Source of the DNA: Mesobacillus selenatarsenatis SF-1
Lineage (GTDB): Bacteria > Bacillota > Bacilli > Bacillales > Cytobacillaceae
DNA length: 52,894 nucleotides
Reading direction: 5' to 3'
NCBI RefSeq assembly: GCF_000813125.1
Contig: NZ_BASE01000089.1
Location: 1-52,894 of the forward strand
Shown: positions 16,308 to 24,624 of the stretch, in pieces
Layout of the letters: the number at the start of each line of letters is the position of its first letter
How positions within the stretch are numbered: position 1 is the stretch's first letter
Made by a program: the position numbers and the translations under genes
The notes under the pieces: model-generated
The model's input: only the letters and a program-made list of their open reading frames with translations
Database searches by the model: none
What the model was told of the DNA's origin: nothing

Positions 16308-17263
16308 TCTATGTCCTTACCGCCCTGTTCATGATGACAGTATTTTTACTTTCTTACTCGGTTTTTCATCGTATATTTCTCTCAGACAAGCGTCTGGAGA
16401 AGAGAATTGAAAAATATCTGGCGAGCTCCGGGACGAAGCTTGACCGAAAGCAATATGATTTGATGGTTTACTACCAAATGACAAAGCAAAAGGTCAGGAA
16501 GAACATGCTGACCAAGGAGAAGAATTCAAAGCTGGAGACGATGCTAAGACGATCCGGCCTTCCGCTGAAGCCAGAGGAATATATTTTATTCAGGTGGCTG
16601 GCAGCTGGAATCACAGGATTTCTCTTGCTCCTTGTTTCCGGAAATATTCTTCTCATGGCAGTCGGTTTTTTAATGGGATTCATGCTGCCGCGCTGGTATG
16701 TGAAAAAGAAAATCAAGGAGCGAATCGTCAAATTCAACGACGGCCTTCCAGATATGATTTCTACAATTGTTGGATCCCTAAGGGCCGGGTTTAGCTTCCA
16801 GCAGGCTTTGAAAACCGTGATTGAGGAAGCAGGCTCACCAATAAAGGAGGAAATGGGCAGCGTCATCAAGGAGATGCAGTATGGAGCTAGTCTTGAGGAT
16901 TCCTTGAATGAACTTAAAGAAAGAATGCCAAGCGAGGATTTGGATTTGATGATCCAGGCAATCTTGATTCAGCGTCAAGTAGGAGGCAATCTTGCTACTG
17001 TGCTTGATAAAATCGTGCAGACCATCAGGGAGCGGACGAAAATTCACAGGCAGATATCCTCATTGACAGCTCAAGGGAGGTTATCAGGAATCGTTATTGG
17101 TCTGTTACCGATCATTCTGGCTTTCGTCCTGTATTTAATTGAACCTGAGTATATCGGAACTCTTTTCCGGCACCCAGTAGGAATTGCTTTGACGATTGCA
17201 GGAATATTCTCCGGGATCATTGGATTTGCGCTGATCCGCAAAATTACGGCAGTCGAGGTGTAG
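16304..17263 (+). CDS. tadB: Tad membrane platform protein TadB
   Basis: A 319-residue inner-membrane protein of the GspF/T2SSF class. It has an N-terminal helix, a pair of helices near WLAAGITGFLLLLVSGNILLMA, the T2SSF domain beginning FNDGLPDMISTIVGSLRAGFSFQQALKTV and containing MPSEDLDLMIQAILIQRQVGGNLATVLDKI, and two C-terminal helices. ATG 16304 overlaps the tadA stop as AATGA and has AGGAG 9 bases upstream; the in-frame GTG at 16295 is less likely. With TadC it should form the membrane platform on which TadA acts. Confidence 0.9.
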   Translation: MIYVLTALFMMTVFLLSYSVFHRIFLSDKRLEKRIEKYLASSGTKLDRKQYDLMVYYQMTKQKVRKNMLTKEKNSKLETMLRRSGLPLKPEEYILFRWLAAGITGFLLLLVSGNILLMAVGFLMGFMLPRWYVKKKIKERIVKFNDGLPDMISTIVGSLRAGFSFQQALKTVIEEAGSPIKEEMGSVIKEMQYGASLEDSLNELKERMPSEDLDLMIQAILIQRQVGGNLATVLDKIVQTIRERTKIHRQISSLTAQGRLSGIVIGLLPIILAFVLYLIEPEYIGTLFRHPVGIALTIAGIFSGIIGFALIRKITAVEV

Positions 17264-17264
17264 G

Positions 17265-18185
17265 ATGCTATACTTTACTTTTTTCTTAACGATTTCTTTT
17301 GCCATTTATGGACTTTATTTAATGAGGGCAGAGAAGGCCACCCATCTGAAAAAGCGTATGTCTACCTTCGTCAGCGGCGTGAAGGAAGAAAATCCAGATG
17401 TCACTGAAAAGGCAAGCAATGCTTCCTTATATGAGCGAATCGGAAAGCCATTGATGAATGACTTTAAAAGAAGCTTTAAACGGAGGATGCCAGGCGAAAA
17501 GGAAGCAAAAATCGAGACGAAGCTACAGCTTGCCGGAAGTCCTTTTGGGATGACACCTGTTGACTTCAGGCTGCTGCAAATCTCCCTCGTGCTGCTGCTC
17601 CCGCTTTTGGCAGGCGGATATGGTGCCATCCTCCAGGCAGGCTATGCAGGCATAGTCCTATTCCTCTTAATTGGCCTGACAGCGGGCACATTCCTGCCGC
17701 ACTATTATTTAAGTATTAAGAAGAAAGCAAGGAATAAAAGCGCCTTAAAAGAATTACCGGATATCCTTGATCTATTGACGGTCAGTCTTGAAGCGGGACT
17801 TGGATTTGATTCAGCAGTCAGCAAGGTTGTTTCTAAAAAGAATGGCGTTCTATCTGCTGAGTTCCATCGAAGCCTTGAAGAACTGAGGCTTGGCCGGACG
17901 AGGAGAGAGGCGCTTACAGGAATCAAAAACCGAATAGAAGTCGACGAAGTACGAGCTTTCATCAGCAGCATTCTGCAAGCTGAAAAGCTGGGCATCGGTA
18001 TGGTCCAGGTTCTCCGTGTCCAGTCCAATGAGGTTCGAGAACGACGGAGGCAGCGCGCCGAGGAAGAAGCTATGAAAGCCCCGGTGAAAATGCTTTTTCC
18101 CCTTGTACTGTTTATATTTCCAAGCTTGTTCATCGTCTTGCTTGGCCCAGCGCTGATCCAATTCCTCCAAACCTTCTCAAAATAA
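17265..18185 (+). CDS. tadC: Tad membrane platform protein TadC
   Basis: A 306-residue T2SSF-class membrane protein that starts 1 bp after tadB. Helices lie near the N terminus, around LLQISLVLLLPLLAGGY and IVLFLLIGLTAGTFLP, and at the C terminus (LFPLVLFIFPSLFIVLLGPALIQF). The conserved core reads LPDILDLLTVSLEAGLGFDSAVSKVV followed by EVRAFISSILQAEKLGIGMVQVL and the RRRQRAEEEAMKAPVKMLFPLV motif characteristic of TadC. It is the last gene of the operon; a terminator follows about 80 bp later. No separate TadD or secretin gene is present, as expected for a Gram-positive Tad system. Confidence 0.9.
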   Translation: MLYFTFFLTISFAIYGLYLMRAEKATHLKKRMSTFVSGVKEENPDVTEKASNASLYERIGKPLMNDFKRSFKRRMPGEKEAKIETKLQLAGSPFGMTPVDFRLLQISLVLLLPLLAGGYGAILQAGYAGIVLFLLIGLTAGTFLPHYYLSIKKKARNKSALKELPDILDLLTVSLEAGLGFDSAVSKVVSKKNGVLSAEFHRSLEELRLGRTRREALTGIKNRIEVDEVRAFISSILQAEKLGIGMVQVLRVQSNEVRERRRQRAEEEAMKAPVKMLFPLVLFIFPSLFIVLLGPALIQFLQTFSK

Positions 18186-18262
18186 AAAAACGCAAGCGAC
18201 TCGAGAGCGCTGGAGGTAGAAACTAACCTTAATGCAAAAGTTTATACTTTCTTATAAAATGA

Positions 18263-18309
18263 AAGAACGGACTGGCTTTTTTGAGGCCAGTCCATTCTTA
18301 TTTTTTTGC
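18263..18309. terminator. Bidirectional terminator at the end of the Tad operon
   Basis: Long stem AAGAA-C-GGACTGGC (18263-18275) with GCCAGTCC-A-TTCTT (18287-18299), one mismatch, followed by TATTTTTTTG on the plus strand; the minus-strand gene stops inside it. Confidence 0.8.
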
Positions 18310-18627
18310 GATTTTTGAAGGATTATTGATTTTGTATGCGACAGAAACATCAAGAAGCATAGACTCATCTTCGACGTCCTTGCCTTTTGGAAGGCTCTTT
18401 TTGACGATCTTGCCGTCGAATTCGAGCTGTTGTCCAGGCTCCAGTTCATGCTTTTTCAGCGTTTTGCTGTGTGAGCCCCATGCCAGGCCAACCTCGATTG
18501 GTTCCTCCTGCTCGATCCGGACATTCTCGAACACGACTACTTCGTCATTGTCCTCATTGAAATGGTTCCAGCTTAGCGCAAACTGCTTTACCGTTGCTGT
18601 AAAATGAACCTTTTCCTCTGGCAGCAC
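18298..18627 (-). CDS. Conserved-looking hypothetical protein
   Basis: A 109-residue soluble protein that I do not recognise. It is acidic in the middle (FNEDNDEVVVFENVRIEQEEPIEVG) with a beta-rich pattern, then GSHSKTLKKHELEPGQQLEFDGKIVKK, which looks like a small beta-sandwich. The start is GTG at 18627, which shares a base with the TAG stop of the upstream gene (TAGTG), implying translational coupling; no strong ribosome site is seen. It is the second gene of a two-gene unit and ends in the shared terminator. No signal peptide or membrane segment. Confidence 0.7.
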   Translation of the reverse strand: MLPEEKVHFTATVKQFALSWNHFNEDNDEVVVFENVRIEQEEPIEVGLAWGSHSKTLKKHELEPGQQLEFDGKIVKKSLPKGKDVEDESMLLDVSVAYKINNPSKIAKK

Positions 18628-19082
18628 TAACTTTGGTGTTTTTTCCTTTTCACTTTTTCCTTTTTTGCAGGTTTTTCTGCTTTAGCTTCTGTTGCCGCAG
18701 GAGCCGTTGCTTTAGGCTTCTCTTTCTTCACCTCTGCAGCTGTACTTTCATCACCTGAAGCTTGAGGGATGATTTCCTTCCCAAAGCTTGAAGACTGCAT
18801 CTCCTTCAGGTACGCAGGGTGGATACAAGTTAAGTTCCCATCCGGAAATTCAATTACAAGAGTATTGAATTCAGCTGTTTCACCAAAGATTTCATAACCC
18901 TTTATGGTCACAAAACAATGCTGATATCTGTCTTTGTACCAAAATTCCTTCTTCGTGCTCAAACCCCATTCTTTAACCTTCTCGAGATAAAGAGCTTCAT
19001 CTTCAAATTCTTCGTACATGCCTTTAGGCGGGATATATTGAGTCAAATGCGACTGACTTGTGCCTGCAACTGAGTTTGCCAT
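18627..19082 (-). CDS. Hypothetical protein with Lys/Ala/Glu-rich tail
   Basis: A 151-residue protein of unknown function. The first 100 residues look folded (TQYIPPKGMYEEFEDEALYL, then WYKDRYQHCFVTIKGYEIFG and NTLVIEFPDGNLTCIHPAYL), with a hydrophobic beta pattern. The last 45 residues are low-complexity, alternating Lys, Ala, Glu and Pro (AEVKKEKPKATAPAATEAKA and so on), like a flexible basic tail that may bind DNA, RNA or the cell wall. Start 19082 is chosen because AAAGGAAGTGG lies just upstream; an in-frame ATG 18 bases earlier is contained in that same sequence. Coupled to the next gene. Confidence 0.7.
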   Translation of the reverse strand: MANSVAGTSQSHLTQYIPPKGMYEEFEDEALYLEKVKEWGLSTKKEFWYKDRYQHCFVTIKGYEIFGETAEFNTLVIEFPDGNLTCIHPAYLKEMQSSSFGKEIIPQASGDESTAAEVKKEKPKATAPAATEAKAEKPAKKEKVKRKKHQS

Positions 19083-19138
19083 CTGTCCACTTCCTTTCAT
19101 GTCTATTTTACCGTTACACGACAGAGAAAAAAAGCGCT

Positions 19139-19245
19139 ATGTCATGGCGGACAGAAATAGAGCGAAAGAAGCAATTCTTGTCCGTCATCAAGGTCATGAC
19201 GGAGAGAAATGGAACAAATAGGGCAATTATTGCCTGTCATCCATC
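19139..19245. repeat. Two-unit 52-bp tandem repeat, hairpin-forming
   Basis: CATGGCGGACAGAAATAG at 19143 and CATGACGGAGAGAAATGG at 19195 begin two imperfect copies spaced exactly 52 bp. In the first, ATGGCGGACA and TGTCCGTCAT (19179-19188) form inverted-repeat arms; in the second the arms have decayed. The same 52-bp spacing and GGACA/TGTCC core occur in the arrays near 29.1 kb and at the right end of the window. Confidence 0.7.
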
Positions 19246-19364
19246 GCCGCTCATACCTCTACCAGCACACATTTTCCTTTTACTAGTTTGATGCCCTTAC
19301 GTTTTTGGCCAACCTCGAATTTATTAATAAGAAGTGGAACTTAACGATATCAAGGAGGAACATC

Positions 19365-19421
19365 ATGGATAGGAAGTATTTGAACAAATGCAGGAAGGAA
19401 ATCAATGTGACGAATCTGTAG
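19365..19421 (+). CDS. Possible 18-residue leader peptide
   Basis: An open frame MDRKYLNKCRKEINVTNL starts 5 bases behind a perfect CAAGGAGGAA site and stops 15 bp before the glycosyltransferase gene. The next gene's own site (GTGAGGAG) begins at its stop codon. The very strong initiation signal suggests that it is translated, perhaps as a leader that couples to the downstream gene. No known peptide family is recognised. Confidence 0.4.
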   Translation: MDRKYLNKCRKEINVTNL

Positions 19422-19436
19422 TGAGGAGAAACCAAT

Positions 19437-20543
19437 ATGAAAGTACTAGTAATCTGGCATCTGCTTTCCATTGGCGGTGTAAATGCTGGATGGCGGAATC
19501 GTTCGATTTACTTAAAAAAACATGGTATTGATACCGAGTTTCTATATACGACCGATCTTGGCGGGCTTCACATCATGGAAGATGTCGCTCGTGTATATTT
19601 AACTAAAGATGAAAACGAAATTATAGGTATTATACAGTCCAATGATTATGATGCAATCATCGTCATCGATACGAAAGATGCCTATACGTGGATCCGTAAA
19701 GCAGGATTTGCCGGGCCAGTAATCATAGAAGCCCATACTCCGGAGATCATCAAGCTCCAGCCCCATTTGAAATCCCTCAAGGAAATAAAACCTAAAACCA
19801 TCATAGTCCCATCCAATTACCAGAAACGTGTTGTCTCCATTCTAATTGAAAGCAAACAGGTTGAGGTCATATATAACGGTGTGGATCTATCCTTTTTCCG
19901 TCCCCTGCTGGAAAGAGAGATCGACTACTCCAGTGAACCTATTTTGGCGACAGATAAAAAAATTATTGGCTGGATCGGTCATTTGGACAATCGGAAAAAC
20001 TGGCAGATGCTTCTGAAGATAGCGAAAAGAATCAAAAAAGAGCGGAAGGATATTGAGTTTTGGGTAATTGGCGGTGCGCAAAGTGTCCAGCGTGCAGAGT
20101 TCGCCGCGAAATGGCAAGAGGAAAGCCTATCTGACATCGTAAAATGGCATCCTGTCATTCCTTATCATCAAATGCCAAACGTCTATGCAAAAATACGTAA
20201 ATCCGGGGGTTGCACGCTGGCAACGACAAAGTCCGAAGCCTTTGGCATTACTTTTATCGAATCTATGGCTTGCGGTGTTCCAGTAGTTGCTCCTAACATG
20301 ATGCCAGTCACTGAGCTGGTTTTTCAGGAGAAGACAGGGATGTTATATTACGGCCAAAAGGTTGATGATGCCGTAAAAAAGCTTTATTCCATCATTGACG
20401 CTCCTGAATTACAGCAGCAAATGTCCAGGGCGGCCATCCAGCATGTCAAGCAGCATTTTGCCATTGAAGTTGTAGCTGATCAATATCTCGATCTTTTATA
20501 TGAAATTATTTACGGAGATCGGTTAAGAGGGGCCCAGTCATGA
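19437..20543 (+). CDS. Glycosyltransferase family 4
   Basis: A 368-residue GT-B fold glycosyltransferase. The N-terminal half starts VLVIWHLLSIGGVNAGWRNRS, with the Gly-rich acceptor-side loop. The C-terminal donor half shows IGWIGHLDNRKNW, FWVIGGAQSVQRAEF and the GT4 EX7E motif TKSEAFGITFIESMACGVPVVAPN. No membrane segment; it would act at the cytoplasmic face using a nucleotide sugar. It overlaps the next gene by 4 bases (ATGA) and lies upstream of UDP-glucose and UDP-glucuronate genes, so UDP-Glc or UDP-GlcA is a reasonable donor. The acceptor is unknown. Confidence 0.9.
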   Translation: MKVLVIWHLLSIGGVNAGWRNRSIYLKKHGIDTEFLYTTDLGGLHIMEDVARVYLTKDENEIIGIIQSNDYDAIIVIDTKDAYTWIRKAGFAGPVIIEAHTPEIIKLQPHLKSLKEIKPKTIIVPSNYQKRVVSILIESKQVEVIYNGVDLSFFRPLLEREIDYSSEPILATDKKIIGWIGHLDNRKNWQMLLKIAKRIKKERKDIEFWVIGGAQSVQRAEFAAKWQEESLSDIVKWHPVIPYHQMPNVYAKIRKSGGCTLATTKSEAFGITFIESMACGVPVVAPNMMPVTELVFQEKTGMLYYGQKVDDAVKKLYSIIDAPELQQQMSRAAIQHVKQHFAIEVVADQYLDLLYEIIYGDRLRGAQS

Positions 20544-21307
20544 TAAAACCCGTAGCTTACCGTCGGAAACTCGAAGGAAAATCAAATGCGCACCTGATTG
20601 CTTTTGATGATGGCAGAGACTATGTGGTGAAGTTCCTTCAGGCTGGATTTGAAAAAACTTTGCCAAATGAATGGGTTTCCTATTGTCTTGCTAGATACCT
20701 GGGTCTGCCAGTGCCATTTGCCTGCCTAGTTGAAATGCCCGAAGAATTTACCGGGAAAATTCCTGAGCTTGCTGAGTTTATTCCTACCAAGCATCAATTT
20801 GCCTCTTTGTATGTGCCGAATTGTCTTGATGGCCATCATGTAGCGAATGTTAGCGGAATTGTGAATTCAGAAACGCTTGCGGGCATCATACTTTTCGATT
20901 ATTGGCTATGCAACAGAGGGAGGACACGAAAAAATATTCTTTTGCAAGAAGTGGCAAATGAAATCTATCATTTATGGATCATTGACCATGCCGAGATCCT
21001 CGGATCGTATAGTTGGGAGATTTCCAGCCTTGAAAATTTGCCAACTGGATTGAGGAAAAGTGCTGCACAACAAATGATGGCAACACATATCGAGAATGAG
21101 GATGCCTTGGCAGAGCCACTTGACCTGATTCAGACCATACCAATTTTTTTTATAGAAGAAATCGTCTCAACTATTCCTGATGATTGGATGGTTACCAGGG
21201 AAGAAAGAAAAGCGATGGTCACAGCACTGTTGAAGCGGAGGAGGAAAGTACTTCCTAAATTGCTCCCTCGTTTTATAAGAAAAGTATATTTACATCTGCA
21301 TAAATGA
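20540..21307 (+). CDS. HipA-like kinase-fold protein
   Basis: A 255-residue protein resembling the HipA-like kinase family. It has an N-terminal KSNAHLIAFDDGRDYVVKFL strand pair with the nucleotide-binding Lys, EWVSYCLARYLGLPVP as helix C, the catalytic loop FDYWLCNRGRTRKNILL (Asp and Asn for phosphotransfer and metal) and LWIIDHAEILG, corresponding to the DFG-like metal site. There is no HipB antitoxin, no N-terminal HipA subdomain and the size is about half that of HipA, so this is not a classical toxin-antitoxin pair. It is translationally coupled to the GT4 gene, which argues for a role with that enzyme. Target unknown. Confidence 0.75.
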   Translation: MIKPVAYRRKLEGKSNAHLIAFDDGRDYVVKFLQAGFEKTLPNEWVSYCLARYLGLPVPFACLVEMPEEFTGKIPELAEFIPTKHQFASLYVPNCLDGHHVANVSGIVNSETLAGIILFDYWLCNRGRTRKNILLQEVANEIYHLWIIDHAEILGSYSWEISSLENLPTGLRKSAAQQMMATHIENEDALAEPLDLIQTIPIFFIEEIVSTIPDDWMVTREERKAMVTALLKRRRKVLPKLLPRFIRKVYLHLHK

Positions 21308-21460
21308 CTCTTTGCCTATAGCGGGAGTTCTTTCGTTTAGGCAGGAATCTATTATCTTTCACCGGTTGATAGTCTATTTTTGAATTGGTAGGCCTTTAAC
21401 GTGCCGGGAGCTTGGCATTTTGAATATAAAAGACTATGGAATTCAAAAGGGAGGCAGCAT

Positions 21461-22357
21461 ATGAAAATCCGAAAAGCGATTATCCCGGCAGCCGGACTCG
21501 GGACAAGATTTTTACCGGCAACAAAAGCACAGCCTAAGGAAATGCTGCCGATCGTTGATAAGCCGACAATCCAATATATCGTAGAGGAAGCAGTTGCCTC
21601 AGGGATCGAGGAAATCATTATCATCATCGGCAGGGGAAAAAGATCGATAGAAGATCATTTTGATAAATCATATGAACTAGAAGATGCGTTATTAAGAAAG
21701 AATAAGCTTGCTATTTTAGAAGAGGTTCAAAAGATATCAAGCCTGGCAAATATCTATTATGTCCGGCAAAAAGAAGCGATGGGCCTGGGACACGCTATCC
21801 TTTGTGCCCAGAGCTTTATTGGTAATGAACCGTTTGCTGTGATGCTAGGAGACGATATTGTGATGTCTGATACGCCGTGCCTGAAGCAAATTATCGATGT
21901 TTTTAAATACTGCAACAGTTCTGTTGTAGCGATTCAAAGTGTGCCTGACAGCGATGTCAGTAAGTATGGAATCATCAAACCGAAAGGGGCAAATCTTGAA
22001 CCGAACTTGTTTTATATTGATTCGCTGATAGAAAAGCCTGAAAAAGAAGATGCTCCATCTAATTTTGCGATCATGGGCCGTTATGTTCTAAGACCGGAAA
22101 TATTCGATGTACTCTCAAAGCTGCCAGCAGGTCGAGGAGGAGAAATTCAGCTGACCGATGCAATCAATGAGCTAAATAAACGGCAGGCAGTCTTGGCATA
22201 CAACTTCGAGGGTAAGCGATATGATATCGGGGATAAAATCGGTTTCATCAAGGCAACGGTTGATTTCGCACTGCAAAGGGAAGATACAAGGGACGATGTC
22301 ATTGAGTATTTGAAAAACGTGTACGACATGCCGGGCATGAAGAGAGAGAGTGACTGA
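21461..22357 (+). CDS. galU: UTP-glucose-1-phosphate uridylyltransferase
   Basis: Makes UDP-glucose from UTP and glucose-1-phosphate. The 298-residue product has the nucleotide-binding signature PAAGLGTRFLPATKAQPKEM followed by LPIVDKPTIQYIVEEAV, VMLGDDIV for the metal Asp region, and PAGRGGEIQLTDAIN in the sugar site. ATG 21461 follows AAAGGGAGG; an in-frame ATG 60 bases earlier gives a non-conserved extension and is rejected. Only 1 bp separates its stop from the start of the UDP-glucose dehydrogenase, so the pair supplies UDP-glucuronate. Corresponds to B. subtilis GtaB/YngB type enzymes. Confidence 0.95.
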   Translation: MKIRKAIIPAAGLGTRFLPATKAQPKEMLPIVDKPTIQYIVEEAVASGIEEIIIIIGRGKRSIEDHFDKSYELEDALLRKNKLAILEEVQKISSLANIYYVRQKEAMGLGHAILCAQSFIGNEPFAVMLGDDIVMSDTPCLKQIIDVFKYCNSSVVAIQSVPDSDVSKYGIIKPKGANLEPNLFYIDSLIEKPEKEDAPSNFAIMGRYVLRPEIFDVLSKLPAGRGGEIQLTDAINELNKRQAVLAYNFEGKRYDIGDKIGFIKATVDFALQREDTRDDVIEYLKNVYDMPGMKRESD

Positions 22358-22358
22358 C

Positions 22359-23681
22359 ATGAGGGTCGCTGTACTTGGAACAGGATATGTCGGACTGTCC
22401 ACAGGAATCTGCCTGGCGGAAATCGGCCACAATGTGATTTGTATAGACATTGATGAAAGAAAAATAAATAAACTTAAGGAAAGAAAGTCCCCGATCTATG
22501 AACCGGGTCTTGAAGAACTTCTCATTAAAAATTCCTCTACAGGAAGACTCACTTTTACTACATCTCACCCGTATGCATTGAACCACGCGGACATTATCAT
22601 TATTGCCGTCGGTACACCTCAGAGTGACAATGGGCGGGCGGATCTGAGCTTTCTTGAGCAGGCCGCAAAGGACCTCGCTGAACATATCATCCGGGATTCG
22701 ATTGTCGTGGTTAAAAGCACGGTCCCCGTGGGCACAAATGAATATTTGAAACAGCTGTTACTTGGGCAGCTGAAAAATAAGGTTGAGATCAAGATGGTCT
22801 CCAACCCAGAGTTTCTGCGGCAAGGGTCAGCCATTCAGGATACCTTGAAAGCGGACAGGATTATCATCGGTTCTGACGATGCGGGTGCTTCTGAAAAAAT
22901 CCAGGAAATGTATCGGCCGCTGAACGTTCCGTTTTTATTGACGGATGTAAGAAGCGCCGAAATGATCAAATACGCCTCCAATGCTTTTTTGGCAACGAAG
23001 ATCAGCTTTATCAATGGAATCGCCAATCTTTGTGAAGCCGTAGGAGCAGACGTGGAAGATGTAGCGAATGGGATGGGCTACGACAAGAGGATTGGATCAG
23101 CCTTTTTAAAGGCCGGAATAGGGTACGGAGGCTCTTGTTTTCCGAAGGATGTAAAAGCGCTGCTGCATACATCCAGGGAGAAAGGGGTTCCTTTTTCCTT
23201 ATTAGAAGAGACGATTGCCATCAATGATCATCAGCAAGAGCTGCTTGTAGGTAAGGCGCAGAAACGACTCGGAGAATTGAAGGGGAAGAAAATCGCCATG
23301 CTTGGCCTTTCCTTCAAGCCAGAAACGGATGACATGAGGGAAGCACCGTCGATAAAAATTGCACGTGCTTTAACTGCAGCAGAAGCTAAGGTTGCAGCCT
23401 ACGACCCAGTTGCATCCGGCAATGCAAGAAAGGTCATCGGTGAGATCATCACCTACGTGGACTCAGCATTGGAAGCGGCAAAAGGAGCAGATGCGTTGTT
23501 CATTGTCACAGAGTGGGAAGAGTTCAGACAGCTAGAATTCGAAGCACTGTTGGATGTCATGAAGCAGCGAATCATCTTTGACGGCAGGAACTGTTTAGAT
23601 GAAGCAGCTCTTCAGGAATGCGGGCCAATTGAATATTATCCAGTCGGGAGGCCGGCGGTTATTTTAAGAAGGGATGATTGA
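22359..23681 (+). CDS. ugd: UDP-glucose 6-dehydrogenase
   Basis: NAD-dependent enzyme oxidising UDP-glucose to UDP-glucuronate in two steps. The 440-residue product has the Rossmann motif VAVLGTGYVGLSTG, the conserved VKSTVPVGT and VSNPEFLRQGSAI segments, the dimerisation helix SFINGIANLCEAVGADVEDV, and the active-site cysteine in GIGYGGSCFPKDVKAL. ATG 22359 is used; an in-frame GTG at 22350 overlaps the previous stop and is a plausible alternative. UDP-glucuronate would feed a uronic-acid polymer such as teichuronic acid or an exopolysaccharide (B. subtilis TuaD/YtcA type), consistent with the neighbouring GT4. Confidence 0.95.
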   Translation: MRVAVLGTGYVGLSTGICLAEIGHNVICIDIDERKINKLKERKSPIYEPGLEELLIKNSSTGRLTFTTSHPYALNHADIIIIAVGTPQSDNGRADLSFLEQAAKDLAEHIIRDSIVVVKSTVPVGTNEYLKQLLLGQLKNKVEIKMVSNPEFLRQGSAIQDTLKADRIIIGSDDAGASEKIQEMYRPLNVPFLLTDVRSAEMIKYASNAFLATKISFINGIANLCEAVGADVEDVANGMGYDKRIGSAFLKAGIGYGGSCFPKDVKALLHTSREKGVPFSLLEETIAINDHQQELLVGKAQKRLGELKGKKIAMLGLSFKPETDDMREAPSIKIARALTAAEAKVAAYDPVASGNARKVIGEIITYVDSALEAAKGADALFIVTEWEEFRQLEFEALLDVMKQRIIFDGRNCLDEAALQECGPIEYYPVGRPAVILRRDD

Positions 23682-23810
23682 GTTCATTCCTTCTTTTGTT
23701 TGCTTATTATTTTACTAACTTGTTAATGAGGTAATCGTGAAAGGACTTTTGAAAATGAAGGATTCGGGAATAGTAAGGGTGATTTAAAAAGCACTGGAGG
23801 GTACTGATTC

Positions 23811-24458
23811 GTGAAGTTTAATCTGCAGCTTTTAATCGCCTTTTTTGGTTCGTTATTCGGCTTTATCGTTATGTCTTATCTGGTACAGGCTGAACATCTG
23901 GTTATGTTCGACCGGGTTGTTATGGATAGGGTACAGGGGCTCGACGCAGAGGGCCTGACAGCGGCTATGAAATTCTTCACCTATATTGGCTCTTTAAAAT
24001 TTATCGTCATCCTGACCATTCCAATTTTCCTATTTCTTTTTTACGTGTTAAAACTTAGGCTGGAGATCCTTGTTTTCCTGTCTGTTGTTTATATTGCACC
24101 GATTCTGAACAGGTTGTTGAAACTGTATTTTCATCGTGCCCGCCCTGATTTTAACATGCTGATTGAAATAGGGGGATACAGTTTTCCGAGCGGCCATGCA
24201 ATGAATGCTTTTTCTTTTTACAGCATCCTTGCTTTCCTGCTCTGGCGCCATGTCCCGACCCGCATGGGGAGAATCGCTGTCATCCTCCTCAGCACCTTTA
24301 TGATTATTGCGATTGGATTGAGCAGGGTTTATTTAGGTGTCCATTATCCGAGTGATATCATTGGAGGCTTTCTTGCCAGCGGCATATGGGTCGCAGCTGT
24401 TATCTGGTTTTTCCAAGGGTATAAAGAAAAGCTGGAAATACCGAAACGGGCACACTGA
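23811..24458 (+). CDS. PAP2-family membrane phosphatase
   Basis: A 215-residue membrane protein with about six helices and the three phosphatase motifs: KLYFHRARPD (C1), SFPSGHAMNAF (C2) and SRVYLGVHYPSDIIGG (C3), where the two histidines and arginine form the catalytic site facing outside. Members dephosphorylate undecaprenyl pyrophosphate or phospholipid-type substrates; here recycling of the lipid carrier for surface polysaccharide is plausible from context. The start is GTG 23811 with CTGGAGGG 9 bases upstream. About 130 bp separate it from ugd, so it may have its own promoter. Confidence 0.9.
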   Translation: MKFNLQLLIAFFGSLFGFIVMSYLVQAEHLVMFDRVVMDRVQGLDAEGLTAAMKFFTYIGSLKFIVILTIPIFLFLFYVLKLRLEILVFLSVVYIAPILNRLLKLYFHRARPDFNMLIEIGGYSFPSGHAMNAFSFYSILAFLLWRHVPTRMGRIAVILLSTFMIIAIGLSRVYLGVHYPSDIIGGFLASGIWVAAVIWFFQGYKEKLEIPKRAH

Positions 24459-24624
24459 CAATATACTGTTTTTTCGTTTTAACAGGCCAGAGAACGGGAA
24501 TGAAATGAAAGACGCCAAAATGGATTACATAACATATTTTTCTCACATTTATATTGTATAAAAGAGATGGGCTTAGTGCATGTACCAAAATGTGATTTAT
24601 TGAACAAACTTTCGAGGTGAAATT

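Noticed and set aside
20540-21307. HipA toxin of a toxin-antitoxin pair
   Set aside because: There is no HipB-like gene next to it and the protein lacks the N-terminal HipA subdomain; kept as a HipA-like kinase-fold protein only.
24585-24605. Fnr or Rex operator upstream of the bd oxidase
   Set aside because: TGTGATTTATTGAACA has only one good half-site; two mismatches in the other half are too many to call.
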